Below are positions 8,133-15,862 of a DNA stretch of 52,042 bases, piece by piece (within the stretch, counting starts at the first letter, position 1; each line of letters starts with the position of its first letter). The stretch comes from Rhizobium alarense (GTDB lineage: Bacteria > Pseudomonadota > Alphaproteobacteria > Rhizobiales > Rhizobiaceae), in NCBI RefSeq assembly GCF_021555155.1, contig NZ_JAKGBU010000027.1, forward strand, positions 1 through 52,042, in the 5' to 3' direction. The translations under genes were made by a program, and so were the position numbers. Under the pieces are notes generated by a model, which saw only the letters and a list, made by a program, of their open reading frames with translations, was not told the DNA's origin and ran no database searches.

Positions 8133-9143
8133 ATGCATACAGGACTCGCCCATTCCATCGATTTCTCCTTGCGCGGCCGCCAATCCGGCGTTTTGGCCAT
8201 TCCCCACTCGATCGACCGGTCGCCCTATTATCAAATCAGGATTCCTTATCTGCGGCTGAGGAATGGCGACGGCCCCGGCCTGCTTCTGATGGCGGGCAAC
8301 CACGGGGACGAATATGAAGGCGAACTGCAGCTCGCCCGGCTGATGCGGCGCCTCCGGCCAGAGATGATCAGCGGCAGTGTGACGATCCTGCCCACCGTCA
8401 ACGCACCGGCGGTGATGGCGGCGCGGCGGTGCTCGCCCCTCGACGGCGGCAACCTCAACCGGGCCTTTCCCGGCGATCCGGCAGGCACGCCGACGTCACG
8501 CTTGGCGCATTTCCTGGAGCACGAACTTTTCCCGCATCACGACGTGGTGTTCGATCTGCATTCCGGCGGCACGTCCATGGCGCATCTGCCATGCACGCTG
8601 ATCGAGCGCCAGGCTGACGCCGAGCGTTTCGATCGGTCGCTTGCGCTGATGCGCGCCCTGGGAGCACATCATGCCTTCATCGCAGACAACGGCCCACAGG
8701 CGCCGACGTCGATGGGAGCCGCAGGTCGGGCCGGCGCGATAGGAATTTCGGGCGAATTCGGCGGCGGCGGCACCGTGACGCCGGCCACGATGGCCTTCAC
8801 GGCACAGGCCATCGATCGCCTGATGCTGGCCCTCGGCGTCGTGCGGGCACCTGTTCTATCAGCGTCGACCGGCAACCCGCCTCCACTTCAGCTTCTGTCG
8901 CTGTCGCGTCACAGCCAGGGCCTCTATGCGACGCGCCGCGGTTGGTTCGAGCCGGCGGTCGGACTCGGAGACCGGGTGGCGGCGGGCGCAGTCGCCGGCT
9001 GGTATCACGGTCTCGAACGGCCGGAATGTGCGGAGGAGGAATTGCACTTTGCAGAGGGCGGCATCGTCATCTCGCTCCGACTGCACAGCGACTGCCAGGC
9101 CGGCGACTGCCTCATGCAGGCAGCCGAACCGATCGACGGCTAG
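8133..9143 (+). CDS. succinylglutamate desuccinylase / aspartoacylase family deacylase
   Basis: This 336-residue zinc hydrolase (M14-like, AspA/AstE/DoeB group) removes N-acyl groups from amino acids. The zinc site is visible: GNHGDEYEG at about residues 56-64 supplies His and Glu, and FDLHSGGTSM at about 139-149 supplies the second His. The family Arg/Asn region appears as GGNLNRAFPG, and the putative catalytic Glu in SGEFGGGG. The length matches DoeB-like N-acetyl-diaminobutyrate deacetylases. It lies downstream of the broken RidA gene in the operon direction and suggests that acylated amino acids are the compounds handled. The acyl group and amino acid are not known. Confidence 0.82.
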   Translation: MHTGLAHSIDFSLRGRQSGVLAIPHSIDRSPYYQIRIPYLRLRNGDGPGLLLMAGNHGDEYEGELQLARLMRRLRPEMISGSVTILPTVNAPAVMAARRCSPLDGGNLNRAFPGDPAGTPTSRLAHFLEHELFPHHDVVFDLHSGGTSMAHLPCTLIERQADAERFDRSLALMRALGAHHAFIADNGPQAPTSMGAAGRAGAIGISGEFGGGGTVTPATMAFTAQAIDRLMLALGVVRAPVLSASTGNPPPLQLLSLSRHSQGLYATRRGWFEPAVGLGDRVAAGAVAGWYHGLERPECAEEELHFAEGGIVISLRLHSDCQAGDCLMQAAEPIDG

Positions 9144-9151
9144 GAGGCGAG

Positions 9152-9229
9152 ATGGTCGACATCCGTTTCCGCCGTGCCGATGTGATAGACGGGACGGGCA
9201 TGACAGGCCGGAGACGCCGACACATCGTG
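9152..9229 (+). pseudogene. N-terminal stub of an N-acyl-D-amino-acid deacylase (amidohydrolase)
   Basis: Eight bases after the deacylase stop, following a TAGGAGGCGAG ribosome site, an ATG at 9152 opens MVDIRFRRADVIDGTGMTG. RxADVIDGTGxxG is the typical first beta-strand and turn of D-aminoacylases and related amidohydrolases. Homology ends after about 25 codons, and the frame then continues as basic, non-family sequence into the 3' end of a gene on the other strand. This looks like the start of a gene whose remainder (usually about 480 residues) was deleted. The assignment rests on a short motif. Confidence 0.55.
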
Positions 9230-9304
9230 TCAAGCGGCCACCCCTCACGCGACAAGAAACGGCGACCCCTTGTCCACAGGCCGGCGCACCGCCGGCGTGG
9301 CGGC

Positions 9305-10498
9305 TCAGGCACGAACCGCGTCCACTGCGGCGCGCACCCAGTCGAGCCGTTTCGCGGGAATGAGGCCGTAGTTGTAGAAGTTGACGCCGCCGGCCCCCGC
9401 GGACACGGCAGCCTTGGCGCGGGCTGCGAGCACCTCCGGGCCCGTCACCTCCGGATAGAACACGCGCAATCCGACGCCCAGATATTTGTCGGGACCGATT
9501 GCCGTCCGCCCGGCTCTCATCACGGCGCCAATCGCCTCCGGCGTCATGTCGTAGCAGCAGAGAATTGCTCCGTCGCAGACCTTGCCGACCGCTTCGAGGT
9601 CAACGCCGCCGAGCCAGCCGTCCTTCAGGTCGATCAGCACGATCCGCGTCGCCGGGTCGGCCGTCGCGCGGATTGCCCCGATCAGGCTGGTCACCGGTTC
9701 GCTACGCCAGGACAAATAGGCGTGCAGGGCGGGAAAGGCGTCGAAGGCATCGATGCCTGCCGCTGGAAATTCCGGAAACTGCCGCTCGGGCACCGCCCGC
9801 TCGCACGTCTCGGCGATGAAGCGCCGGACGGTCCGCCGGGCGCCATCGACGTCGACCCCGGCGGCAGCGGCCCGCGCTACGCAATGGCCGCAGAAACACA
9901 ACGACAGCAGGAAATCGTCTTCGGCATTGAGGCCAACACCATCCTTCTCGTGATGGTATTCATGGAAGAAGCCCATGAAGTTCGGGCTCTCCAGTTCCAG
10001 CATGTCCGGCCGATAGGCCGTCGTGACATCGCGGACGAGCGTCGTCACGTAATCGCGAGCGGCCGGGCTCGACGGGCACAGATTGTAGTGGTTGGCATTG
10101 CCGAAGGCGTTCCGCGTGACATGCTGCGGATGCAGCATGCCGAGGCGCGTATTGTGCAGGCAGACGGTCCAGCACGACACGTTCAACCCCTCTTCCCGGC
10201 GCGCCGCGACGAGGGCTGCCAGCATGTCCCCACGTTCGGCGACGTTCTTCGCCACCAGCGGCTGGATCTCCTTGCCATCCCAGAGCGCGGCCTGCGGACG
10301 GAAATAGATCGTGCCATCCTCCGGAAAATAGGCCTTCTGTGTCGGACTGCGGGGCTGGAGGAACCGGCCAGCATGGTAGGAGGTCGCAAGGCTGATGGTG
10401 TTGAGGCCGGCACGCCCACCGAGATCCGCAAGGGTGCCGGCGACGGTCTGGTCCTGAACATCCCAGGGATAGGTCCACATGGATAGCTGCATTGTCAT
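9305..10498 (-). CDS. uncharacterised TIM-barrel-like protein
   Basis: This 397-residue soluble protein has no confidently recognised family. It begins MTMQLSMWTYPWDVQ and carries a histidine- and acid-rich centre (LELESPNFMGFFHEYHHE), a cysteine cluster (LCFCGHC, with a CWTVCLHN upstream) and glycoside-hydrolase-like beta-strand ends (GVNFYNYGLIP near the C-terminus). These are consistent with a (beta/alpha)8 barrel of the putative glycosyl-hydrolase/xylose-isomerase type. No signal peptide is seen, so it is probably cytoplasmic. Start could be the ATG at 10498 or at 10492. It stands alone, facing leftward into the broken end of the preceding locus, with an AT-rich promoter region behind it. 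Confidence 0.6.
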   Translation of the reverse strand: MTMQLSMWTYPWDVQDQTVAGTLADLGGRAGLNTISLATSYHAGRFLQPRSPTQKAYFPEDGTIYFRPQAALWDGKEIQPLVAKNVAERGDMLAALVAARREEGLNVSCWTVCLHNTRLGMLHPQHVTRNAFGNANHYNLCPSSPAARDYVTTLVRDVTTAYRPDMLELESPNFMGFFHEYHHEKDGVGLNAEDDFLLSLCFCGHCVARAAAAGVDVDGARRTVRRFIAETCERAVPERQFPEFPAAGIDAFDAFPALHAYLSWRSEPVTSLIGAIRATADPATRIVLIDLKDGWLGGVDLEAVGKVCDGAILCCYDMTPEAIGAVMRAGRTAIGPDKYLGVGLRVFYPEVTGPEVLAARAKAAVSAGAGGVNFYNYGLIPAKRLDWVRAAVDAVRA

Positions 10499-10904
10499 TT
10501 CCGATTCTCGAACGGGGAATTTTAAGCAAAAAATCGAAGATCTGTAAAGTACATTTTGTATAATTTGTTAAAGTTCGACTACAAACACGAGAATTATATT
10601 TAGAATCCCATGTGATTTATAAAATAAAATTACTTCAATACATATCTATAGTAAAAATTCCCAACTTTAATTTGGCGTTCTTCCCAGGGATTGCGCGCGT
10701 CGCGCGGATGGGCAGGCCGTCGGCATCCACCGACATTTCATTACACGCCGACTCTTTTCCATGCGCTCGGAAGTCGACATCGGGCGAATGCCGACCCTGT
10801 TGATCACAGTGGATTGCGAACTCCTTCCAAAATCTGGTTGACAGAATCGTAAATCGGATATTGTATCGGTTATATCGATTAATATAAATCGCATAACGAT
10901 AGAT
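10499..10904. other. AT-rich intergenic island (divergent promoter region)
   Basis: This 406-base gene-free stretch separates two divergent genes. Bases 10530-10680 and 10830-10900 are strongly AT-rich, unlike the rest of the window, and the middle (10680-10830) returns to normal composition. A TTGACA hexamer is at 10838-10843, with weak -10-like sequence about 15-17 bases on, pointing toward the oxidase gene at 10905. Repeated ATCG/CGAT-type half sites (about 10847-10899) could be regulator contacts. No convincing ribosome site precedes 10905. Confidence 0.6.
10680..10799 (-). pseudogene. possible short transposase remnant
   Basis: On the minus strand, about 40 codons read DVDFRAHGKES...MSVDADGLPIRAT. 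The VDADGLPIR segment resembles the DAxGxPL/I strand of IS5-like transposases, and the stretch has normal GC inside an AT-rich island. The evidence is a short motif only; no terminal inverted repeats or target duplication were found. It could be chance. Confidence 0.22.
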
Positions 10905-12266
10905 ATGACAATCTTGTTTGATCCACTCGTCCATCCCTTCCCTGATCAGGCGCAGCCCGATCCCCAAACCTATTGGCTGGCCATTGCCGGCACAGGACCG
11001 GCGGACGACGGGCCGGTTACCGGCGAGATGGATGCCGAGGTGGCGATTATCGGCGGCGGCTATGCGGGACTGTCCTGTGCACTATCGCTTGCGCGTGACC
11101 ACGGCATTCGTGCCGTCGTGCTGGAAGCCCGCTCTTCGGCCTGGGGCTGCAGCGGCCGCAACGGAAGCTTCGCGCGCATTTCCGGTGGCAGGGTGCCGCT
11201 CGCGCGACTTTTGGAAACCTATGGGGAAGCTTCCGCCCGCGCCTATTTCGACGAGATGAAGCAGGCGCTCGCCAATCTTAAAATCCTGATCGCCGAAGGT
11301 GGCATCGACTGCGACGTCCAGCCGGACGGCGTCTACAAGGTTGCCGCCTTCCGGGCACACGCCGAAGGCCTGCGGCGCGAGGCGCACCTCTACAACGCCA
11401 CCTTCGACTATCCCGCCCGCTTCGTCCCGCCCGAGGCGCTGCCGGGCGTGCATGGCGGTGCCGAAGCCTTCGGTGCGCTCCATCTGCCGGACGGTTTTTC
11501 GCTGAACCCCCTGAAGCTCGCGCACGGCATCCATGTCCTGGCAAGGGAGCAGGGCGCCAGGATCCACGCGAATTCGCCCGTCACTGCATGGCAGACCATC
11601 AACGGCCGGCACTGGCTGAAGACGCCGTCCGGGACGGTGCGGGCGCGCCATGTCGTCGTCGCCACCAACGGCTACACGTCGCCGAAGCTCCACGCGCAGC
11701 TCGCCGGCCGCGTGCTGCCGGTCCATTCGCAGATCATCGTGACGCCGCCGCTGAGCGAAGCGCAGATCGCCGCGAGCCTGCCGTCCGGCAATTGCATGTT
11801 CGATACGCGAAGCCTGCTCTTCTACTACCGTCGCCTGCCGGACAATCGCATCCTGTTCGGTGGTCGAAGCGCCATCTCCGGCGAGGACGCGCAGGCGCCG
11901 CGCCACCGCCGGTATCTGCAGGATGCGCTCACGCGGAAGTTCCCGGCCCTGGCAGGCACCGGCGTCGACTACTGGTGGGGCGGCTGGGTTGCCGTCAGCC
12001 GTAATTCCCTGCCGTTCTGTTATGCCCTGCCGGGCGTCGACAACGCCTATGCCGCCGGCGGATATGCCGGCAGCGGCGTCTCCTTCTCGATCCATCTCGG
12101 AACTAAGCTCGCCCTTATGGCGTCGGGCAAGCCTTTCAAGACGGGCGCCTCGTTCCTGACGCGCGAGCCCCGGCGCTATCCGTTCCCGCCGCTCCTGCGG
12201 TTCGGCCAATGGATGGCCTACCGCTGGCTGCATGCAAAGGACGCACGACAGGCCAGGAAGCCCTGA
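10905..12266 (+). CDS. FAD-dependent amine/D-amino-acid oxidoreductase (DadA/PuuB-like)
   Basis: This 453-residue flavoenzyme of the DAO fold has an FAD dinucleotide-binding motif at residues 46-60 (VAIIGGGYAGLSCAL), a substrate-domain beginning CSGRNGSFARISGG and a C-terminal FAD contact AAGGYAGSGVSFSIHLG. The extended N-terminus (PQTYWLAIAG) is typical of gamma-glutamylputrescine oxidase and DadA-like paralogues. It should oxidise an amine or amino acid to an imine, releasing ammonia and a keto acid or aldehyde. It heads an operon with an amino-acid importer, an IclR regulator and RidA, which would clear the imine. The start is the ATG at 10905, supported by family length rather than by a ribosome site. 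Substrate unknown. Confidence 0.88.
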   Translation: MTILFDPLVHPFPDQAQPDPQTYWLAIAGTGPADDGPVTGEMDAEVAIIGGGYAGLSCALSLARDHGIRAVVLEARSSAWGCSGRNGSFARISGGRVPLARLLETYGEASARAYFDEMKQALANLKILIAEGGIDCDVQPDGVYKVAAFRAHAEGLRREAHLYNATFDYPARFVPPEALPGVHGGAEAFGALHLPDGFSLNPLKLAHGIHVLAREQGARIHANSPVTAWQTINGRHWLKTPSGTVRARHVVVATNGYTSPKLHAQLAGRVLPVHSQIIVTPPLSEAQIAASLPSGNCMFDTRSLLFYYRRLPDNRILFGGRSAISGEDAQAPRHRRYLQDALTRKFPALAGTGVDYWWGGWVAVSRNSLPFCYALPGVDNAYAAGGYAGSGVSFSIHLGTKLALMASGKPFKTGASFLTREPRRYPFPPLLRFGQWMAYRWLHAKDARQARKP

Positions 12267-12319
12267 ACCGCCCGTTCAACACAGCAACAATCATCCGCAA
12301 AACCAAAAGGGGAATATCG

Positions 12320-13060
12320 ATGATCATCCGCAAGATTGCCGCCGGCGCACTCGCCCTCATCTTTGCAGCCACCGCGGCGATGGCCGATCCCGTCCGGGTC
12401 GGCGTCACAACGACCGGCGTGCCTTTCACCTTCGTCGATACCGGTACGCAGCAGGTGACCGGCGCCATGGTCGATCTCGCCACGGCGATTGCCAGAGACA
12501 ACGGCATGGAGCCGGCCTTCGAACTGACGGCGTTCTCGGCTCTGATCCCGAGCCTCCAGTCCGACAAGATCGACGCCATCTCGGCCGGCATGCTCGTGAC
12601 CGATGCCCGCAAGGAAGTGGTGAATTTCTCGGACCCGGTCTACTCCTACGGTGACGCGATGTTCGTCGCCGCGGACAACCCGGAGAACTATACGATCGAG
12701 GCCCTGAAGGGGGAAATGGTCGGCGCGCAGATCGGCACGACGTTCGCCGATTCCCTGAATGCGCTCGGCCTATTCGGCGAGGTGACGCTCTATGACAGCA
12801 TCGCCGACATCATGCGCGACGTAAAGCTCGGCCGCATCAAGGCCGGCTTCGGCGACCAGCCGATCGTCGCCTACCAGATCGCGCAGAATCCCGCACTCGG
12901 CGTCCGTCTCGTCGAGGGCTACAAGCCGATGAAGACAGGCAACGTCGCACTCGCGGTCTCGAAGGACAAGGCGGACCTCCTGGCGAAGGTCAACGCCTCG
13001 ATCGCCAGGCTGAAGGCAAGCGGCGAGCTGGCGAAGATCTTCGCGAAATACGGCCTGTGA
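12320..13060 (+). CDS. polar amino-acid ABC transporter substrate-binding protein
   Basis: This family 3 periplasmic receptor is 246 residues. A signal peptide covers residues 1-22 (MIIRKIAAGALALIFAATAAMA, cleavage after AMA). The mature domain shows PVRVGVTTTGVPFTF, then GAMVDLATAIARDNG and the hinge-lobe segment AQIGTTFADSL typical of PAAT receptors. The start at ATG 12320 follows an AAAAGGGGA ribosome site. It lies between the FAD oxidase and the permease, followed by a stable hairpin (13067-13086) that may raise its mRNA level. It probably delivers the oxidase substrate. Confidence 0.9.
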   Translation: MIIRKIAAGALALIFAATAAMADPVRVGVTTTGVPFTFVDTGTQQVTGAMVDLATAIARDNGMEPAFELTAFSALIPSLQSDKIDAISAGMLVTDARKEVVNFSDPVYSYGDAMFVAADNPENYTIEALKGEMVGAQIGTTFADSLNALGLFGEVTLYDSIADIMRDVKLGRIKAGFGDQPIVAYQIAQNPALGVRLVEGYKPMKTGNVALAVSKDKADLLAKVNASIARLKASGELAKIFAKYGL

Positions 13061-13066
13061 AGCGGC

Positions 13067-13086
13067 ACGCCGGCCGCAGCCGGCGT
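13067..13086 (+). other. perfect 8-bp hairpin between binding-protein and permease genes
   Basis: ACGCCGGC (13067-13074) and GCCGGCGT (13079-13086) are exact reverse complements around a CGCA loop. No T-run follows, so it is more likely an mRNA-stabilising or partial-attenuation element behind the receptor gene than a full terminator. Confidence 0.5.
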
Positions 13087-13148
13087 TGCACGGCGACGGG
13101 GCGCAGCGACGTCCCGCCGCGCAAGACGGTCAATCAAGGAGACATCCG

Positions 13149-13805
13149 ATGAACGCGTTCCTGTCGCGCGCCTCCGAGTACCTGCCGCTGCTTCTGAACG
13201 GGCTGTGGCTGACGATCCTGGTGACATTCGCGTCCCTCTGCCTCGCGACGGTCCTCGGTCTTGTCTGGGCGCTGTTGAGGACATCGGGCATCAGGGCGCT
13301 GGCCCTGCCGACCCGCGTCTTCGTCGAGTGCGTGCGCGGCATTCCGATCCTCGTCGTTCTCTTCTACATCTATTTCGTCATGCCGGACATCGGCATCGAT
13401 CTGACCGCGTTGCAGGCCGGCATCGCAGGCCTTGCGCTCACCTATTCCTGCTATATCGGCGAAACGTTCCGCGCCGGCATCGAAGCAATCGATCGCGGCC
13501 AGGTGGAGGCAGCGAAGTCGATCGGCATGCGCCACGGGCTGATGATGCGGCGCGTCGTGCTGCCGCAGGCCGTGCGCATCGTCATGCCGCCCTATGCCAA
13601 CAACGTGATCATGCTCCTGAAGGACTCCTCGCAGGTCTCGGTCATCACCGTTGCGGAGCTGACGATGCAGGGCAAGGCGCTTGCCTCCTCGACCTTCGAC
13701 AACATGACGGTCTTCACGCTGGTTGCGCTCCTTTATCTCTGCCTGACGATTCCGCTCAACATCGTGATGCGCAGTGTCGAAACCGCGCTGGGGAAATCCC
13801 GATGA
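13149..13805 (+). CDS. polar amino-acid ABC transporter permease
   Basis: This is a 218-residue HisM/GlnP-type permease. The N-terminal segment LPLLLNGLWLTILVTFASL and the cytoplasmic EAA loop (GQVEAAKSIGMRHGLMMRRVVLPQAVR) are diagnostic of the family. It starts at ATG 13149 after an AAGGAGA site; an upstream alternative lies in the hairpin-bearing spacer. It is the only permease in the operon, so the channel is probably a homodimer. Its stop overlaps the ATPase start by 4 bases. Confidence 0.92.
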   Translation: MNAFLSRASEYLPLLLNGLWLTILVTFASLCLATVLGLVWALLRTSGIRALALPTRVFVECVRGIPILVVLFYIYFVMPDIGIDLTALQAGIAGLALTYSCYIGETFRAGIEAIDRGQVEAAKSIGMRHGLMMRRVVLPQAVRIVMPPYANNVIMLLKDSSQVSVITVAELTMQGKALASSTFDNMTVFTLVALLYLCLTIPLNIVMRSVETALGKSR

Positions 13806-14533
13806 TCACTTTTGAAGATGTGCACAAATCCTACGGCACGCACAGCGTTCTCAAGGGCATCGACGCGACCGTCGGAAAAGGACAGGTCGTCTGCCTGATC
13901 GGCCCTTCCGGCTCGGGCAAGTCGACGATGTTGCGCTGCGTCAACGGGCTGGAGACCTACCAGGCCGGACGCATCACGATCGGCGGCGCCACGGTCGATG
14001 CGCAGGCGGCGGACATTCACGGCATCCGGGCCCGCGTGGCCATGGTCTTCCAGCGATTCAACCTGTTTCCGCACCGCACCGCGCTCGAGAATGTCATGGA
14101 GGGTCCGCTCTACGTGTTGCGCCAGAACCGAAAGGACGTTCGCGACCGGGCGGCGGCACTTTTGAATAGCGTCGGCCTCGGCGAGAAACTCGACGCCTAT
14201 CCGCACGCACTGTCGGGCGGCCAGCAGCAGCGCGTCGCCATTGCCCGTGCGCTTGCCATGCAGCCGCAGGCAATCCTCTTCGACGAGCCGACATCGGCGC
14301 TCGATCCGGAAATGGTGGGGGAGGTGCTGCAGGTCATGCGCAGCCTTGCCGAGGAGCATATGACGATGCTCGTGGTCACGCACGAAATCCAGTTCGCGCG
14401 CGAGGTCGCCGACAGCGTGCTCTTCCTCGACGGCGGCCGGATCATCGAACAGGGACCGGCACGCGAGGTGCTTCACCAGCCGCGGCACGAGCGCACGCAG
14501 GACTTCCTGCGCCGCGTCACGCACCCGATCTGA
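13802..14533 (+). CDS. polar amino-acid ABC transporter ATP-binding protein
   Basis: This 243-residue ATPase is of the GlnQ/HisP type. It has a Walker A GPSGSGKST (34-42), a Q-loop VFQRFNLFPH, an ABC signature LSGGQQQRVAIARAL, a Walker B ILFDEPTSALD and an H-loop VVTHEI. All catalytic residues are present. It starts at ATG 13802, overlapping the permease stop (ATGA). It completes a receptor-permease-ATPase importer whose cargo is presumably the amine or amino acid oxidised by the first gene of the operon. Confidence 0.94.
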   Translation: MITFEDVHKSYGTHSVLKGIDATVGKGQVVCLIGPSGSGKSTMLRCVNGLETYQAGRITIGGATVDAQAADIHGIRARVAMVFQRFNLFPHRTALENVMEGPLYVLRQNRKDVRDRAAALLNSVGLGEKLDAYPHALSGGQQQRVAIARALAMQPQAILFDEPTSALDPEMVGEVLQVMRSLAEEHMTMLVVTHEIQFAREVADSVLFLDGGRIIEQGPAREVLHQPRHERTQDFLRRVTHPI

Positions 14534-14660
14534 AACGCGCGATGAACGGAGGCGGTGGAAAGCCGTGGTCCGAGCCGCATGTGTTGCGGTTCCTTCGTGA
14601 CACGCCGCCGCGGCGCGCTAAGACTGTGCCGGGCAACTTCCCATTCGATGAACGGATCCC

Positions 14661-15452
14661 ATGAGCGACGCCGAAGATTCCCCGCTTTTCATCACCTCAC
14701 TCGCCAAGGGCCTCTCCCTGCTGTCCGCGTTCGGCGCGGCGCGCCCTTCGATGAACCTCGTCGACATGGCCGAGGCGACGGGTCTGAACAAGAGCACGGT
14801 GCAGCGGTCGGCCTTCACGCTCGAAGCGCTCGGCTACATCGCCAAGGAGGGGCAGACCAAACGCTACCGCCTGACCGCGAAATCGCTCGAGATCGGCACG
14901 GGCTATTTGCAGACGAGCGAACTTGTCGAACGGGCCAATCCCTACCTTCATGAGTTGAACCGGGACACGCAGGAAAGCTGCAACCTTCTGGAACCCTGCG
15001 GCACCGATATGGCCTATGTGGCGCGCTTCGCGAGCCACAAGCAGATCTCCATCCATGTGCCGCTCGGCCAGCGCCTGCCGATGTACTGCACCTCGGCCGG
15101 TCGCGCCTATCTCTCGGCGCTGGGTGGCGGCGAAGCGGTCGACTGTCTGCGGACGTCCCGGCTGATTGCCTATACGCCGAATACGGTGACGGATTTCGCC
15201 CGGCTGCAGGAGATCATCGCACAGGCGCACATCGACGGCTTCGCCTATTCCAACGAGGAGTACTATGTCGGCGACATCGCGGTCGGTGCGGCCATCGTCA
15301 ATGCCGAGGGCCGGCCGCTCGGCGCGGTCAATATCGCCGTGCCCTTCAGCCGCTGGACCCTCAAGGACGTGCTCGCCAACCTCGCGCCCCAGGTCGTCAA
15401 CACCGCCCGCTCGATTTCCAGTGCCGCCCGCAGCCTGAAACCCCTCATCTGA
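14661..15452 (+). CDS. IclR-family transcriptional regulator
   Basis: This is a 263-residue regulator with an N-terminal winged helix-turn-helix (SLAKGLSLLSAF to LEALGYIAKEG, about residues 12-62) and a C-terminal IclR effector domain (LGQRLPMYCTSAGRAYLSAL, then SNEEYYVGDIAVGAAIVNAEG). It sits within the oxidase-importer operon, 127 bases after the ATPase and 41 bases before RidA, co-directional with both. The likely role is local control of this operon by the imported compound. It is clearly distinct from the IclR protein at 58-828, sharing only family-level motifs. Confidence 0.9.
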   Translation: MSDAEDSPLFITSLAKGLSLLSAFGAARPSMNLVDMAEATGLNKSTVQRSAFTLEALGYIAKEGQTKRYRLTAKSLEIGTGYLQTSELVERANPYLHELNRDTQESCNLLEPCGTDMAYVARFASHKQISIHVPLGQRLPMYCTSAGRAYLSALGGGEAVDCLRTSRLIAYTPNTVTDFARLQEIIAQAHIDGFAYSNEEYYVGDIAVGAAIVNAEGRPLGAVNIAVPFSRWTLKDVLANLAPQVVNTARSISSAARSLKPLI

Positions 15453-15493
15453 ACCGGGACGTCCGTTCCGGCCTGTTCTACCAAGGAGTATCC

Positions 15494-15847
15494 ATGTCCA
15501 TCCAGCGTTTCGAACCCAACGGCAAGCGCCTTAGCCATGTGCTGGTCTACAACGGCATCGCCTATGTGACCGGCCAGGTCGCCGCGGACCGGGGGCAGGA
15601 CGCCGCCGGCCAGACGGCCCAGGTCCTGGCGCGCATCGACGACCTGCTTGCGAAGGCCGGCACAGACAAGTCGAAGATCCTCTATGCTCAAGTCTGGTTG
15701 AAGTATGCGGTGTCCGACTTCGCGGCGATGAACACCGTCTGGGAAGACTGGATCCCGCAGGACGCGCTGCCGGCGCGCGCCACGGTCGAAGCCAATCTCG
15801 CCGCCGAGAACATTCTCGTCGAAATCGCGGTGCAGGCCGCCGTCTGA
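15494..15847 (+). CDS. RidA-family reactive-imine deaminase
   Basis: This 117-residue protein of the YjgF/YER057c/UK114 family forms trimers and hydrolyses enamines and imines released by PLP and flavin enzymes. Landmarks are VTGQVAAD (about residues 26-33), QTAQVLARIDDLLAKAG and ARATVEANL with the conserved Arg that binds the substrate carboxylate. It follows an AAGGAG site. It is last in the operon led by a flavin oxidase, whose imine product it would clear. A decayed relative lies at 7883-8074; this copy may now serve both pathways. Confidence 0.9.
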   Translation: MSIQRFEPNGKRLSHVLVYNGIAYVTGQVAADRGQDAAGQTAQVLARIDDLLAKAGTDKSKILYAQVWLKYAVSDFAAMNTVWEDWIPQDALPARATVEANLAAENILVEIAVQAAV

Positions 15848-15862
15848 ACCTGGATCGCCGTT

